From contig CM028130.1 of NCBI GenBank assembly GCA_016271365.2, forward strand, positions 471,667,501 to 471,731,500: a stretch of DNA of 64,000 bases, written 5' to 3'. The translations under genes and the position numbers were made by a program. The stretch comes from Neoceratodus forsteri. Taxonomy: Eukaryota; Chordata; Ceratodontiformes; Ceratodontidae. The first letter of the stretch is position 1, and the number at the start of each line of letters is the position of its first letter. Positions 21,886 to 34,574 of the stretch are shown here, piece after piece. Below the pieces are notes generated by a model. It was not told the DNA's origin, made no database searches, and saw only the letters and a list, made by a program, of their open reading frames with translations.

Positions 21886-24377
21886 CTGCCTGAGGAACCT
21901 GCCTACTTTTGGGCCATGGCTAAGGCCAAACCCAGTCTGCTGAAACTGGCTGTCCCACTGGCCTTGCTTTCCCACCCCAACACTGTGGTCCCTGATTACG
22001 CCATGGTCTAAGGTCTCCAAATCCCAAAAAAGAAGCTATTCTTCTGCTTCCTTCAGCCAGCAATAACCACAATTGGAGGTGGACCCCTTGCTGAACTCTT
22101 CTTAGCCACAACAATCCAGCAAAAATACAGCCACATAATCAGAATCCTTCCTGAACTGGTTTCGAGTTGAACTGAACATCCGCTCTACAATGACAGATAT
22201 TGTGGTGTCCAGAGAGTAAAGGCACCATATTGCCAGTGGAACTATACTAACTGCAAAAACTGCTTGCTTTTGTATAAAATACTTGGACTGTATAATTAAA
22301 TATTCTTATGTCCCTTACTTGGATAGGCTGAGGGCTATATCAGATTAGAATCTGATCCTAATGTACAGCTGTTGGGGGGGGGGAGCTGGTCAAGGGTTGT
22401 GGGACTCCTTCTAGGGGTGAGTAGTTTATTTAAAATAGTCCATGTCTTACTCCTCCCGTATTTGGTCTGTCGGTTCAGAAAGCTGGTGGCCACACATCCA
22501 CTGAAGTACACTGTAAGGGGCAGAGAAAGCGTGTTCACGTTGACATATATGGAATGGAGGGGGAACCTGCTTGTACCCAGAGCCCATGTGATACACCTCT
22601 CCAGTAGCCAAGGATGTCACCAAAGTGGTCTGATCCCCGAGTCCTCATGGGTCTATACCTGTCATATACAGTACATAGCGCAGCTGTGACTATCTGACTG
22701 CGAGACGCACCCTCCCGATTACTATAAGCAAACTCCCTATAAGGTGAGATAGCTGACATCTCAACTCTGGCTCTTGGGACACAGTGGTGCCTGGCCTATG
22801 CTGTTAATCTGGAGCTGATAGGGGGGATAGGAGTCTTGGTGACCTCAACATGGATGCCATTATATCTAGAGTAGCCCGATGGGTGCTCCGGCTCACTTTT
22901 ATCTCACCTTGGCATTAGGGATCTGTGGGAACATAATCAGAGCTGACTCAGCCCCTGCTCATATTTGTGTTATTAATGTTTTCTCATATATTTTAGCCCA
23001 GGAACACAAGTAGCCACATGGGAGAGTAGCAATAGGTGTGGGGATGATGATCGCTCCAAAGCACAAATTAGTCCTGGCCATCAGCGCAAGATGGCGTCTC
23101 CCCCACCTATGGCCCACTTTAATCTTAAACTTCAAAAAGTCTTGACGCTAGGAATACAACTGGCAAAGTGCCCCTTACTGGTAGTGACACTGAAACCTCT
23201 GTATTGCATGGAGGCCCACTGTTTGAGTCCAAGATTGCCCCTAGTGGTGGAAGTCTATGGGGTTGGGGTCACTGTGGTGCGCATACTTCTCAACTGCTAT
23301 AGATCTCACATGGTGCTATGATTTTTGCACTCAGATTCAGCCTTGTTCTGTGGGGGTTTGCTGCTGTTCTCAGTGGTGCTAGGGCTGTTTCTAGATACAT
23401 GGGCTATTGAATCACTGGGCTGATTTAGCAGAGACATTCCTCGACACTGACTATGTGGGGCTCACGGTTGGAGGATGTATTTTTCTTCTGAAGTATTCTT
23501 TGAAGTTTTCCTTTTTTTCTTTGAAGTTCTGAAGTATTGTTTGAAATGGGGGTGGGGCAGCACATTCTGGCCATCGGCTATGAATTTTGAAGGCCACTGC
23601 TGTGATCTTTGGTGCTGAGAGTTGGACAGGCATGGTAGTGGGTTCTGGAATGGTGGGCGTGCCTGGTTAGGGAGAAACTCACTCCATCAGCACTTTATAA
23701 CACCAGTGTAGGCCCATCACTGGACTCTGATCTCCCAATAAGCACTCCGCAAGTTGAAATTCACTCACATTCGTAGTGTGTCATGTCAGTTCACTGCCTT
23801 CTAACATATAGACTCAAAGTGATATTCCAACTGGGTGCAAACAGTAACAGCTACCCCACAGGTCACCTGATGCATCACAGACCTTCCAGATCTCTGTTCA
23901 AAGATTTGGGTTTATGGATTTCCTGCGAGGTCATGCTTTTGTGCCCGAGGGAGTCAGGATCAGAGATGCACAGGGTCAAGGCACTGAACAGTCACCATGT
24001 ATAACTGCAAAACTGTATGACTACAAAACAGGACTCAAACCAGCTATATAATTGTGCTTTGTTCTGGTTATCGGGCACACTAAGCCAGAAGCAGAGATAG
24101 GCTGGCTCACCTGGCACTCAAGAGTGGCCTGGGGTGTGGGGACCTTCTGGATAGGGCACTGTGACAGGGAATCAGGTCTCTTGCACTGTAGAGCAAATGG
24201 CAAGGGCCACACCTACCATGCAGTAGCTGATAATCACCCATGAGGGGATGCGTTTTTTTGTCTTTGGGGAAGGGGTGCAAACGTTGAGAAGAACCTCTGG
24301 GGCAGTCCCCGTTCTGTGGGTCGTATCAACTCCTAGCTGCATTACATCTTGGGTGGGGGGTGCACAGAGCTGCATGC
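21886..24377. other. Unassigned stretch before L1-a
   Basis: No clear gene or element. Open frames are short and lack motifs. A local repeat of TCTGAAGTATT and CTTTGAAG occurs at about 23485-23550. The last part (about 22800-24377) could be the decayed 5' region and ORF1 of L1-a, because its ORF2 begins at 24378, but I could not recognise ORF1 protein. Confidence 0.3.
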
Positions 24378-24437
24378 ATGATAATAGTGTATAATGTCAG
24401 GGGCTTCAACAGCCCCATCAAGAGAACTAGGGTTCTT
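24378..24437 (+). pseudogene. L1-a ORF2, start of endonuclease (piece 1)
   Basis: ATG at 24378 opens MIIVYNVRGFNSPIKRTRVL, the usual start of an L1-type endonuclease. The frame breaks at 24437, where antisense L1-b begins. The last 15 bases are the left copy of the target duplication, repeated at 39821-39835, after which the same frame continues. Confidence 0.85.
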
Positions 24438-24919
24438 TTTTCTTTTTAGTAAAGTTTTTATTAAATGAAACACATTATATATACATGGAACCATATTTTC
24501 CGACTACATAACAGAGCCAAATTAATATCTTAGCCATTGGGTATTGAACATCTTTAGATGTTAAACATTCCCATACTATATATCTTCTAACATGCTTTGA
24601 GAGGGGGAGAGGAGGTCTAACAGAATGGATCCCTTCTCACTGTCCGACACCATTTGTTTGAATTAGTTTCCTTATTGATCAGGTTAATTGCACAGTAATA
24701 GCATCAACCAGCTGTAACTTGAGAGCTAGGAACCGACCACCCCCTGATGGCTAAGAAGCAGTATCCATTCAAATACTTCTTAATCTTCATGGGACAAAAT
24801 TTGCATCCACAGCAGCTGCATACCATATCCATAGTTGCCATTTTAGATTAAATTGGCCTAGTCTATCATGTAGTTCTGCTGTAAGTTTTTCATGATAATA
24901 TATTTAAAAAACTATTTTA

Positions 24920-25480
24920 CGCCAGTGTATTACAGATGGAACCACAGAAGTCATCCATTTCCTTGTCATGTTCTTTTTTTGCTGCTAGTAAAAACATCAA
25001 GAGTAAAGAATTTGACCAATTACGCTGTTCCCCAGAGGTAATTGAAAGCAAAGCCAGTTCAACCATGAGGTCTACCAGTTCTCCCATCAAATCTGCCAAT
25101 TCCATTAAGAGAGCACACCAGAAAGAGGCAATGAAAGTATATTACCAGAAAATGTGCACCTGGTCCACTGGGGTGATTCCACATCCCCTCCAGTAAGCCC
25201 CAGTGCCATTAGGGATATATTTTAGGAGAGTGGCTGGTGTACAAAAATAGCGGGAATGGCACTTCCAAGTGTATTCTCTCCAATAGTTAGATGTAGTCAT
25301 TTTTACTGCTGGCTTAGCATACTTCACCCAGGAGGCACTTGGTATTGTTACCTGGAAATTCTTGCTCCAGCTATCCAGGATACTGTGTGGAATCTTCTAG
25401 GGAGTCTCTTAAAGTTTTGTAAAGATGCCTTATTAAGTGTTTGCATGGTCGATCACGCTGAGCCACCATTATCATCCCTA
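24920..25480 (-). pseudogene. L1-b ORF2 C-terminal end
   Basis: Minus-strand translation shows the L1 tail domain: SASWVKYAKPAVKMTTSNYW, then TPATLLKYIPNGTGAYWRGC and VDQVHIFWYTFIASFW, the place where L1 ORF2 has its Cys-rich segment; most Cys residues are changed. A 3' untranslated region of about 470 bp follows to the poly(A) tail. The upstream part of the ORF resumes at about 27700, after an inserted block. Confidence 0.75.
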
Positions 25481-25787
25481 ATAAGAGTGGAGTGGGTTCC
25501 GGCAACATAGTATATTTATTTTGTTTATGTAGTATATACTGTATGTTCTAACTTGTAAATATCTGTAGTGTTCCTGGCCTGTATGCCCGTATTTAATTTG
25601 CAGTGTTTCGAATGGGAGGACCCCATTTTGAACTATGAATTGATGTATATATTTAAGGCCAAGTTATCGCCATTAATTAAAGGGGACAGGAAATCTGTGC
25701 TAATTGGCAGCAGTTAGTAATGTTCCTAGTAACAGAAATTATAAACTTGCCTCCAGATGAACCATATTTAACTATACTTTAATAAAC

Positions 25788-26063
25788 ACTGATGTGAAAA
25801 AACGTGTTTTCAATTGTTTCCTTTTTATGAACAACATTCTGAACAGTTCTCTTCATGGAACCAGTAATAAGGAGTGTTTACTATGTCATGGTTTGAGTAC
25901 AGAATGCTAAACATGAGCTATTGTCCTATCAGAACCTTGCTTAGAGTTCTTTGCTCAAACCATGACATAGTTTAAACTCCAGATCACTGGTTCCATTAAG
26001 AGAACTGCAACAGAATGATGCCCGTAAAAACAAAACAATGCAAAATATATTTTTTCACATCAC
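25788..26063. mobile_element. Foldback element with two 110-bp arms
   Basis: Arms 25788-25897 and 25954-26063 are imperfect inverted repeats of equal length around a 56-bp spacer. Matching blocks include TGATGTGAAAAAA at the outer edge, CATTCTG and CAGTTCTCTT-ATGGAACCAGT in the middle, and ACTATGTCATGGTTTGAG at the inner edge. There is no coding capacity. I read it as a non-autonomous foldback DNA element; no target duplication was seen. Confidence 0.8.
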
Positions 26064-26257
26064 TTTTTACTGAGGTACAGTTACATATGGATAATTTAGG
26101 CTTATTTTATTTTTATTTATTTATTGAACTCTAGGATTACAATACCTTTGAGAAAGAATAGCTCATTTACAAAGGTTCCACAACGTAATGAAGGGTAACA
26201 AACATACAAAGGTCAGCGCAGTAATACGGTATCAAAGAAAACAGAGAAGGCGGAAAT

Positions 26258-26442
26258 ATAACTATATATAGAATAGTGGATGGGTGAGCATCCACAACAA
26301 GGCTGTGTTTCCATCGAGGGAGTCAATGGCGTCATACAGATCTCGAGAACGAAGCTCGAGAGGTCTCTGACGCCATTAACTCCTGAGATGGAAACACAGC
26401 TTTAGTTGTGGATGGTCACCCACCCACTATTTTATAGTATAT
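26258..26442. repeat. Long imperfect palindrome (~185 bp)
   Basis: Left-arm blocks GAATAGTGGATGGGTGA-CATCCACAAC, GCTGTGTTTCCATC and AATGGCGTCA find their reverse complements, in reverse order, up to 26442. The centre is CTCGAG-AACGAAG-CTCGAG near 26342-26360. There is no reading frame. The outer right edge overlaps the inverted repeat of the element at 26430-26947. Confidence 0.82.
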
Positions 26443-26947
26443 GGTGACCCAAAATGTGGACAGTGTCATTTCACAAGGTTCATACCTTGTGTTCGCAGTG
26501 CTCCTGCATCGGTCCTCCGTAAGTTGATTTCTCTCCACTGCTGTCCCTGAAGGATTCAGTCCTCCTCAAGTCCCCAAAGTTACCGGTTCTCCTCGCCGCA
26601 GTCCCACTCAGCTTTGACCCCCATAATTGCACCAGTAAAAAAAAAAGATACAAAAATGAAGAAATACTGAAGACGGATAGTTTGGACACATGGAATCCGT
26701 GTCCAAACTGCTAGTAAACTGTTGGCCCAACCTGCTCGCTAACCGCCCATTTAATCCTGTATTTTTTTGAAGCCCACGTGGAATCAGCCAATCAGGTGGC
26801 AGAACATGTCTGAAAAGTTGTTGTACTATCGATCTGATGTCAGAATGATAGTACACCAACTTTTTTTGACCTTTGAACTGTCCTACAACAAGATTTTGAA
26901 AGCCACTGCTTTCTAGTCATAATAAGCCCTAACCATATACTATAAAA
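26430..26947. mobile_element. Inverted-repeat element with 16-bp perfect ends (candidate MITE)
   Basis: TTTTATAGTATATGGT at 26430-26445 is the exact reverse complement of 26932-26947. Two smaller hairpins lie inside: GTTTGGACAC with GTGTCCAAAC (about 26674-26703) and TGTACTATC with GATAGTACA (about 26823-26860). It is non-coding. Whether it is one element with the palindrome to its left or two separate insertions cannot be decided here. Confidence 0.65.
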
Positions 26948-27699
26948 CTGATTCATGAATCAGAGACTACTATGACTGAAAACCATACAGAGTTCTAAGG
27001 TGAACTATTTGGAAGAGCACAAGTAATTTGAGGTCAGTATGGGGTAGACCCAGGAAGACTAGCCAGGCTGAAGGGCCACTGTCATTGTGGGAGGAGGGAG
27101 AGAGAAGTGCTAAGATAGGTAGTGAGTAGTGGACGGTGAACAGAAAAGTGCCAGTGTTGGGGTGAAGGTTTGAGTGGTATGGGTGGGGGGAGACGTGGGG
27201 AGTAGGAGGAAGGGGTGGGGAACTGCAAACAGGTGGGACTCCAGCAGCAATTAGATAGTCACGGATAAGCCATGCAAACCTACTGGGGAGCAGAGGGAGG
27301 AGATCCCCTTAGGAGAAATAGTCACAGCTACTGGAAGCGGTGAGGTGCTGCCAAAGCAGCTGTTTGAAGGGGCCAAGTTTGGGAGCTGTCAGGATTTCCT
27401 TGTTGAACACATTATACCAATGAGGTGCCCTGTATGTGAATGACCTCTGCCCCATGGAGGTCCGACATCTGGGGACCTGGAAGGTTCTGATAGCTGGGCT
27501 TGAGCCTGTGCTGGGGCTACAGTGAAGCTTAAGAGCCGTGAGACACTGGTGGCATGAGACCAGAGAAATACCTTTTGGTTAAAAGGCAGGTCTGATATTG
27601 GATTCTGCTAAGTAACGAAAACCACCCAGCCTTGGCATACAGGTCACAGGTGTGAGTTAGATGGTCTGTACTCATAAGAAGTCTACAGGATTATGGAAC

Positions 27700-29440
27700 T
27701 CGTTTCTGTAAATGGGAACATTATAAACAGCCACCAATTAGAAATCATTTACTGTCCTCTTTAAACAACAGAGCCATCTTTGCTGGGAGAAATTCGATGA
27801 CCGCTGCTAACAATCTACTATAGTAGAATACCATCTCTAGCTTAGGGTGGGACCTCAGTTTATACCATATTTGGAGCGTATTTGCTGTTAACATATTAAA
27901 ATGACTCAATGGAGGTAGTTTTCCAGTGGACACAAATAAAACTTGGTCTAAGTCACAGAGGTCATTTAAAGAGAATTCAATTGTTTTCCATGGGGCCATA
28001 TAATTTGGTGTGAAACACATAAGAATGTTTTTTAAAAAAGCTGCTTGTGTGTATAACTTCAAATTTAGTAAGTTAATTCCACCTTGTGCCAGTGAAAGTT
28101 TGAAGTATTGAGAAGCATATTCTAGGTCTATGTCTGCCCCACATAAAGCCAGAAATTGCTTTCTGCCATGTCAAAAAATAACATTTGGCTGGGTAAATGG
28201 GTATAGTTTGAAAAAGATACAACAGGCACAGTAATATATTCATTCTAATAGTTTCTGCCAGCTGAAAGAAGGAAAGGGGGAGGCTTCCCCATCTTGTCAA
28301 ATCTTTTTGTATTTTAGAGCTTAAGGGATCATAATTAATTAACTCTAAATTATTAATATCTTTTGGAATGTGCCTAATTATTTAATCTTGGTGCGATGCC
28401 CTTTAATTGTAAAATTTTATTTGAGTGCATCCAATGGGGAATAATTCAATAGAAGTACCTCAGTTTTTTGTGGATTCAGTTTGAATCCTGCCTGTGATTT
28501 AAAGTTTTGTAGAATAGTCCAGGCCTCTAGAATCGATTCCTCTGGGGACAGCAGTGTCTGAAGGACATCATCTGCATATAGCGCCACTTTATGACTGTCC
28601 TGTTCCAGGGGGACCTCTTCTATTTGGGGTGATTTCTGCAATGTCACTGCAAAGGGTTCCATGTATACAGCAAAATGTAATGGGGATAATGGACATCCCT
28701 GATGAGTGCCTCTTTGTAATGTTATAGGGGAGGAAATTGCTCCATTAATATATACATAAGCTCGAGGATGGTCATTAATTTCAGCCAAGTGAAGAACCCA
28801 TCAGGGAAGTTAAGGGCCAACAAGACATCCCAAAGAAAGCGAGAGGATATCCTGTTGAGTGCTTTTCTTGCATCTATGCTAATAAGTGCTGCTGGGATTT
28901 TTCTGGTTTATATGTATGGGTATTCGGGCAGACTAGATGGGCCAAGGGGTTCTTTTCTGCTGGCAAATTTCTGTGTTTCTATATACAGTATGTACTCTGT
29001 GAGCAATAAGGTGTGCCGTATGCTAGCTATAGTATGGTGCTGTCTTATAAAACCCACTTGATCTGCATGTATTATTACCGGTAAAATTTGTTTAAGTCTT
29101 TTGGCTCATATGGTCATATAAATTTTTGTTTGCATTTAATATTCAGATGGGGTGATATGAAGAGGGGTCTGTTGTGTCTTTAACTGGTTTGGGGAGTGCA
29201 GCTATTACTACATATGCCCACAACTGGGGATGGGGATTGCCCTCTGCAACTTTGTGGTAGGTTTGGAGCAGTTGAGTGAGAAGCAAGTCCTGTAATTTTT
29301 TTGTACCACTCAAGTACAAAATCGTCTGGGCTTGGGCATTTATGTGGCTTAGCCAACTTAATCTGGTGTACCACCTCTTCTCCACAGATGGGTTCTTCTA
29401 ATAATGCTTTTTGTTCCTCGGAAAGTTGAGGAAGCTGCAA
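27700..29440 (-). pseudogene. L1-b ORF2 reverse transcriptase and thumb
   Basis: Minus-strand motifs in order are EEQKALLEEPICGEEVVHQI and CPSPDDFVLEWYKKI (29440-29300, the start of L1 RT), ILPVIIHADQVGFIRQ (about 29085-29040), then, beyond a short CR1 insert, RGTHQGCPLSPLHFAVYMEP and the active site ALYADDVLQTLL, with both Asp present (28788-28417). The thumb continues as PPLSHFNMLTANTLQIWYKL (28062-27745). Stops and frameshifts separate the pieces. The domain order and the YADD box make the L1 assignment firm. Confidence 0.9.
28905..28985 (+). mobile_element. CR1 3' tip (about 80 bp) inside L1-b RT
   Basis: The phrases GGGCAGACTAGATGGGCCAA, TTTTCTGCTGGCAAATTTCT and GTGTTTCTATAT match the CR1 3' end seen at about 48960-49030. 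L1-b coding sequence continues on both sides. It is an extreme 5' truncation. Confidence 0.78.
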
Positions 29441-30752
29441 TTGTCATAGAAAACCTTGTAATTCTGTAAGGTTTGCATTTAATTCCTTATTATGCAAATT
29501 TTGATAGTAATCTTTGAAAATTTGGCGGATACCTTCCTTGTCATGTGTGATAGATTTTGTCACTGGATTTTTTTTAGTTTTAATATTGTAGATGATTGTT
29601 TTTGTGCTTTCAATTTCCAAGTCAGTAATCTCGTACCTCGTGCCTCGCTTTCACAAGTAGCCTGTTTTAGGAAGACCAAAGCCTGTTGAATTTTGTAATC
29701 CATAATTTTTTGTATCTCCCTTTTAGTCTCCCTTACTTTGTCCCTAATGACTTCATCCCCCTCTAGTGTATAGTAGTTGACAGGTGTGGAGTTCCTGAAG
29801 TAATTTTATGTGTTTCTTTCATGGCCCTTATTTTGTTTTCAGTATAGGTGATAATATCACCCCAATCACTGTTTTGATCATATCCCACATTATCGCCTCA
29901 GATAGCTGTTGGGTATTGTTGTCTTGGACAATTTATGGTATGCGGTCCTGCATCAGGGTTATAAATTGTTTATCTCTTAGCAAAGAAGTATTAAGCTGCG
30001 AGAAGGTGTTTTCCTTGTTTTGTCTAAGTCTATTTTTAAAATCAATGAATGATGATCTCACAATAATTGTGGCCTGTATGATATGTCTCGAATCTGAGCA
30101 AAATGTTGGCATGTTAAAAATAAATAATCAAGTCTCGAATAGCTATTATAGTGACCGCAGTAATAAGAATAGGCCTGTTTGAGAAATAATTTACGCCATA
30201 CATCCACTGTTCTTAAGTTTTCAAAACTGCTTCCTAAATAACGTATTCCTGTGGAAGCCCTGTGTTTGGATGGGTTGGCTGTATCTCACTCTACAGAAAA
30301 AAGCATATTAAAGTCCTCTCCCATTATTAGTTGTCCCTGGAGCATATATAAAAGCTTACCTAGAAAAGCCCGAATCACTGGGACTGATGAGTTGGGTGAG
30401 GTAGATAAATGTTAACTAAGGTTACCGCATGTGAATAAAGGTGGCTCTGCAATATCACATACTGGCCTTGAGCATCAATATAGGCATTTTGTATTTCCAG
30501 TTGTGTGGCGGAGGGGTTAAGAATGGCTGTGCCCCTCTTTTTACTGGTGGAGTATGAGGATGCATAAACCTTATAACGGTTGCCCCAATTCAGTTTTGTA
30601 TGCCCTTTTTCTGATAAATGTGCCTCCTGGATTCTCCTGGAACATCCACCGGGTTGTTTCTTAAATGTTGTATAAACCTTGTATGGTATGTTTAATTGGA
30701 TTACGTAGCCTGTTAATACCCTGTGAAGATATTTTAATAGGTATGGATGTCA
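29441..30752 (-). pseudogene. L1-b ORF2 endonuclease region
   Basis: Minus-strand reading from an ATG near 30752 gives MTSIPIKISSQGINRLRNPI, then, after a frame change, EAHLSEKGHTKLNWGNRY and SSYSTSKKRGTAIL, the start of an L1 endonuclease with the Glu-containing second motif. Further motifs are VTLVNIYLPHPT and, more decayed, the region before RT. Many stops are present. This end of ORF2 borders the unassigned 7.8-kb block; ORF1 lies on its other side. Confidence 0.8.
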
Positions 30753-31111
30753 TCCTATCCTAGTTAGAGGAAAGCACTGCTGCTGTCAAGGAGAAGATGG
30801 ACCCAGCCCACCTAAAACCATCAACAGTAAGAAGGAAGAGGACCACAAAGACTCTTTCTGTATACGGTTGTCTCTTGGGATCCATTGCCACTGACCTGAC
30901 AAGTAGAGGGCAGCTCCAATTTAAAAAGTCCCTTCATCCATCCTCACATTCCCTCATTCAACTTTGCTTAATAAAATACACCTTTGCCAATGCATAATCT
31001 GTGTGTGTTTCTTTTTTATATACAGAAACATTTGTTTAAAACAAAACCATATCAGGTGGATATACCATAATAAACATCTGCTATCCATCCCTATTACTTC
31101 CCATTCCATTC

Positions 31112-31246
31112 CAGGAGGCAATGTAGCACAGTGGTTTAAGGCTCTGAGCTGCAAACCTGAAGACCTGGGTTTGAATCTCACATCCCCCACTTGCATACTG
31201 TGTGACCCTGAGCAAGTCACTTAACTTCCTTGTGCTCCCAGATTGC
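31112..31246 (+). mobile_element. MIR/CORE-like SINE
   Basis: A tRNA-like head with an A-box-like TAGCACAGTGGTTTAAGG and a B-box-like GGGTTTGAATCTCA is followed by the core phrase TGTGTGACCCTGAGCAAGTC and ACTTAACTTCCTTGTGCTC, which closely resembles the conserved part of MIR-type CORE-SINEs. It is truncated after about 31246. These SINEs are very old in vertebrates, which suggests this block carries old host sequence or an old insertion. Confidence 0.82.
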
Positions 31247-32604
31247 ACCTGGAAACAAGCTTTGGCTTAGTGTGCCTTTCCTGGTCAAACAATCCCCCCC
31301 CCAAACTGGGAGTGCAAACCTTTGAAACACAACTTTTGGACCTTCTGACTGGTCTTAGAACTGTAAGTAACTATATACGTGACTGCTTCTGTGATATAGG
31401 TGGACACATTCTTCCACCTATAGGTCCCTGGGAATTAGAACCAACATGGTTGTCCATTACCAGGGCAGGAGGCAATTCTTACTCCTTGATTGAGTTGGGC
31501 CCCCTGTGAGACAGTGCTGTCCCATTGAAGGAATATTAAACTTGAGTAAAAGAAAATTTGTGGCAAATAGTTCAGTGCAATGGGGGTGGTCAGCAGTCCT
31601 GACAAGTGGTCCCCCTCTTCTTGAAGTAAAATTGTGCCATTTTTAATATAATTTCAGCAGAGGATGTACTATAGCACTGAGTGAGATATGGCTCTGAAGG
31701 GACAATGACATATCCCAAAGAGGGGTGTCTCTAATAATTTGTTTTCCCTCTTCTCTCCCCACCCTCCCCATCTCCCAAACTTACTCCTCTCCTGCATCCC
31801 ACTGCTTCCCTATAAAGGAGGTAGATCCTAATGTTATATCGGGAACTGGGAAGCGTAGGTCCCATATCACTGAAGTTAGATTAGGGGTGAATAAAGGGTT
31901 GTATCACCAGAGTACGTCAGTTTCCTTAACTTCTGGTACCTCTTAATGTACCACATAGTCCCTTTATCTGCTATTGTTATGCAGAATGAGGGAGGGGTGA
32001 AGGTTTTCATTTTAGGTTCCCTAAAGATTCTGAAAGACCTGGCTATGCCCACCCTGCCCTCATTAATCTAAATCTGTGTTCTGGTGTCCTAGCCTCCTGC
32101 TTTATTACTCTTTCCACACAGGGGTATTTGCTATTTCTATCTGAATGACATAGAATTTGATGGTACTTAGCTGCAGCCATTCCCCTGGTTACTTTTGTTT
32201 TTTTTTATTTCTAGGACCCTCTTTCAACTCCTGGGGTCCTTTAGTGTGCAGCTGAGCATATCAGACCTCCAGGCTATTTATCTGGTTTCTAATTTTCCTT
32301 GCCAGCTATGATGTTTTTTAAACTTAAGCTTAAGGGGAATCAAAAGTCTAGGAGCAGATCTCTTACCCCATTAGTTAACACTTTTACAAATTTCCTTCAA
32401 TCGATTATTGTAGTGGACTAATAAACTCCTGTTGTTCCACTGACAGGAATGCTCTACAGTCTTTACTAATTCTGGCTGACATCCTCAACATTAATTTATA
32501 AATACAGGCAGTTTGGAATCCTTCTGTCTGTGGTTAGTAGTCACAAGAGAAAGTCAGGGGGAAGGGAGAAAACAGTCAGTCAGTAGGCAACAGATTACCG
32601 AAGC
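31247..32604. other. Unassigned stretch
   Basis: Mixed composition with short C and T runs. No motif-bearing frame, inverted repeat or element end was recognised. Confidence 0.35.
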
Positions 32605-32830
32605 TTTCATTATGTTTGCTTGCACGCATGTGCAAGAAACATAGTGCCATCATCTGAGTTTTTCAGAGGTGTGTCAGCATCTTCCAATTCAGTCAGTGTG
32701 TTTGCAGGCATGGTCACAGTTCTCCAATCACTGCTTAAGCTGTCTATGACAGCAGTTGAAAATGCAGTGGCATACAGTTGAAAGAGGGAGCTACGCTTCA
32801 GTGAGCAGCTCCCCCCCCCCACACACAGAT
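32605..32830 (-). repeat. Dispersed direct repeat, copy 1 (unknown family)
   Basis: Shares long blocks with 34942-35170, including TATGTTTGCTTGCACGCATG, GCAAGAAACATAGTGCCATC, TTCCAATTCAGTCA and AATGCAGTGGCATACAG. On the minus strand both copies keep a similar peptide pattern (LYATAF, then PANT-TELE--DTP-K), although the frame here is shifted after that. The near-palindrome CTTGCACGCATGTGCAAG lies at one edge. The family is unknown to me. Confidence 0.75.
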
Positions 32831-34574
32831 TAACTGTGTCTTTTGCCTGATAGGATGGTACAGTCTTGTGTAGCTTAGAGAGACAAGCCACACATCATTA
32901 CTTTAATAAACTGTTCCCTGCCAAAGCAAGACCACCAAAATGTGTGGGTGCCTAACAGTCCTTACACATGCCAGCTCTCCAAAGCACACCTTCATGGACT
33001 CCATGGGTTCTAATCCTCCAGAAAAAAAATACCTCAGCATTTGATATGAAAACTCAGACTTTGTTGTATGTGTAATTCCAAGCGTTTTCTCTTACTAGAC
33101 TCTGTCAATGTGAACTCCCCGCTAAAACCTATGCAAACGAACTTACGTGTACTGTACTACCTGCAGCTGAAGCAAAGAACTGCCAGAATGCACAAAGAAC
33201 ATACTGCTATGCATTTCAGCAGCAGCCAGTGGGGAAGGTTTTCATGACTGAAGCACTTTAATGCGCTTTTTAGTGCTGTCATATACACACCCCTGTGTGG
33301 TAAATCACTAAACTGCACACTTAGTCTGGGAATGCAGCTTCAAAATATTTTTTTTCTCTGAATTGCCGTGAGCTGGCATTTAGATAGAATCACACAGCTC
33401 TTTCTCAAATCAGATGCTCAATGAAGTCACATCACCTTATGACCCTAAACATCTTAGGGTTGGACATGTGCCCTAACAAAATAGCGAAAACTAGGTATAG
33501 AAAAAGAAAACACAAATTCAACCATAGCTCACAATCAAATCCACCCTTTTCTCCAGTGAATCTGAAGCCCCTAACAGCCCACCCCTGGTGCCTTATGCAC
33601 TCCTGCACCAAGACAACATATGGTCGATGGGGGTGCTGTTGCATTTATTTCATAATTTCCTGATCCTCACATTGCCACCATACTGATACAGTAATACTTT
33701 TATGGCTCGAAAACTGCTTGACATTGGCTGAATTATAAATGGCATCCCTGTTTGACGCTGTGGTGCGGAATATGGTGGTCCTCAAATTTTAAGCCAAGTA
33801 TTGCATGCAGATATGTTGTTATTGACTCATGTCACTTACCATTTTATACATCTATTGATTTTTTCAATTCACTTTTGCTGACAAATGTCGATCGCAGGGA
33901 TTCTGGTGTCACAATTCAGTTCAGTGACGTGTAACATCTTAGTGCAGATGCTAAGTAACTGTTTTAAAATGCTGAAAAAGTTAACAGTCATGAAAATGCA
34001 TGAACTTCTTTCTTCAGTGTCTGGAGCTGTAGTGGTGTTATTGGCAAGTGCAACTCCCTTTGATCCAAATCTATCAGTGATATGTCTATTCTGTGCAATG
34101 GACAGTGGCTGAATGTTATCAGCTGACAGTTTTAATTTCATTATCAACAGGTAAATATTCAGGGCTTTGCAAATGCCACTTTGCTGGTAGCACAGTTTCA
34201 TGCCCCCAAGTGTCTCATCAGTTAGTGGTTATATCTTAACCGATGATCACAAAAAGTATGAAAAAGATTTGCCGCTGAGTAATGTAAATGCCAATCCACC
34301 AAAGCACCTTTAGGCTGCAAACATAATTTGAACGTATAGGGATTCTGGACCGGTGTATCACTCTGTGGCACAGCAATGGTTAATAAGTTTAAGCACATTC
34401 TCAGGACATTGTTTCACTTGCCCCCTCTGCCCACTACGATCCTGGTCACCTGAAATAAACCTGACATTTTAGTATCTATTTTACATCTTGGCTCAGTTAG
34501 GCAATCAGCGCTGTAAGAACATAAATGGACATATAAATGGGGACTATAAGAACATGCCGTGGGTGCTTGTGCCT
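32831..34574. other. Unassigned stretch between the direct repeats
   Basis: No recognised gene. The open frame 33869-34201 (minus) has no motif I can name. If the flanking direct repeats belong to one element, this is its interior. Confidence 0.35.

Larger units (their letters stand above)
26107..27690 (-). mobile_element. L2-like LINE, antisense, inserted in L1-b (L2-E)
   Basis: The left edge is the ATTTATTTATTTATT tail, followed by the family stem-loop at 26145-26175. At the right, the minus-strand protein phrases LTHTCDLYAKAGW (near 27640) and KLGPFKQLLWQHLTASSSCD (near 27350) match L2-D. The body is enlarged by inverted-repeat DNA at 26258-26947. It interrupts L1-b ORF2 between about 25490 and 27700. 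Confidence 0.82.
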
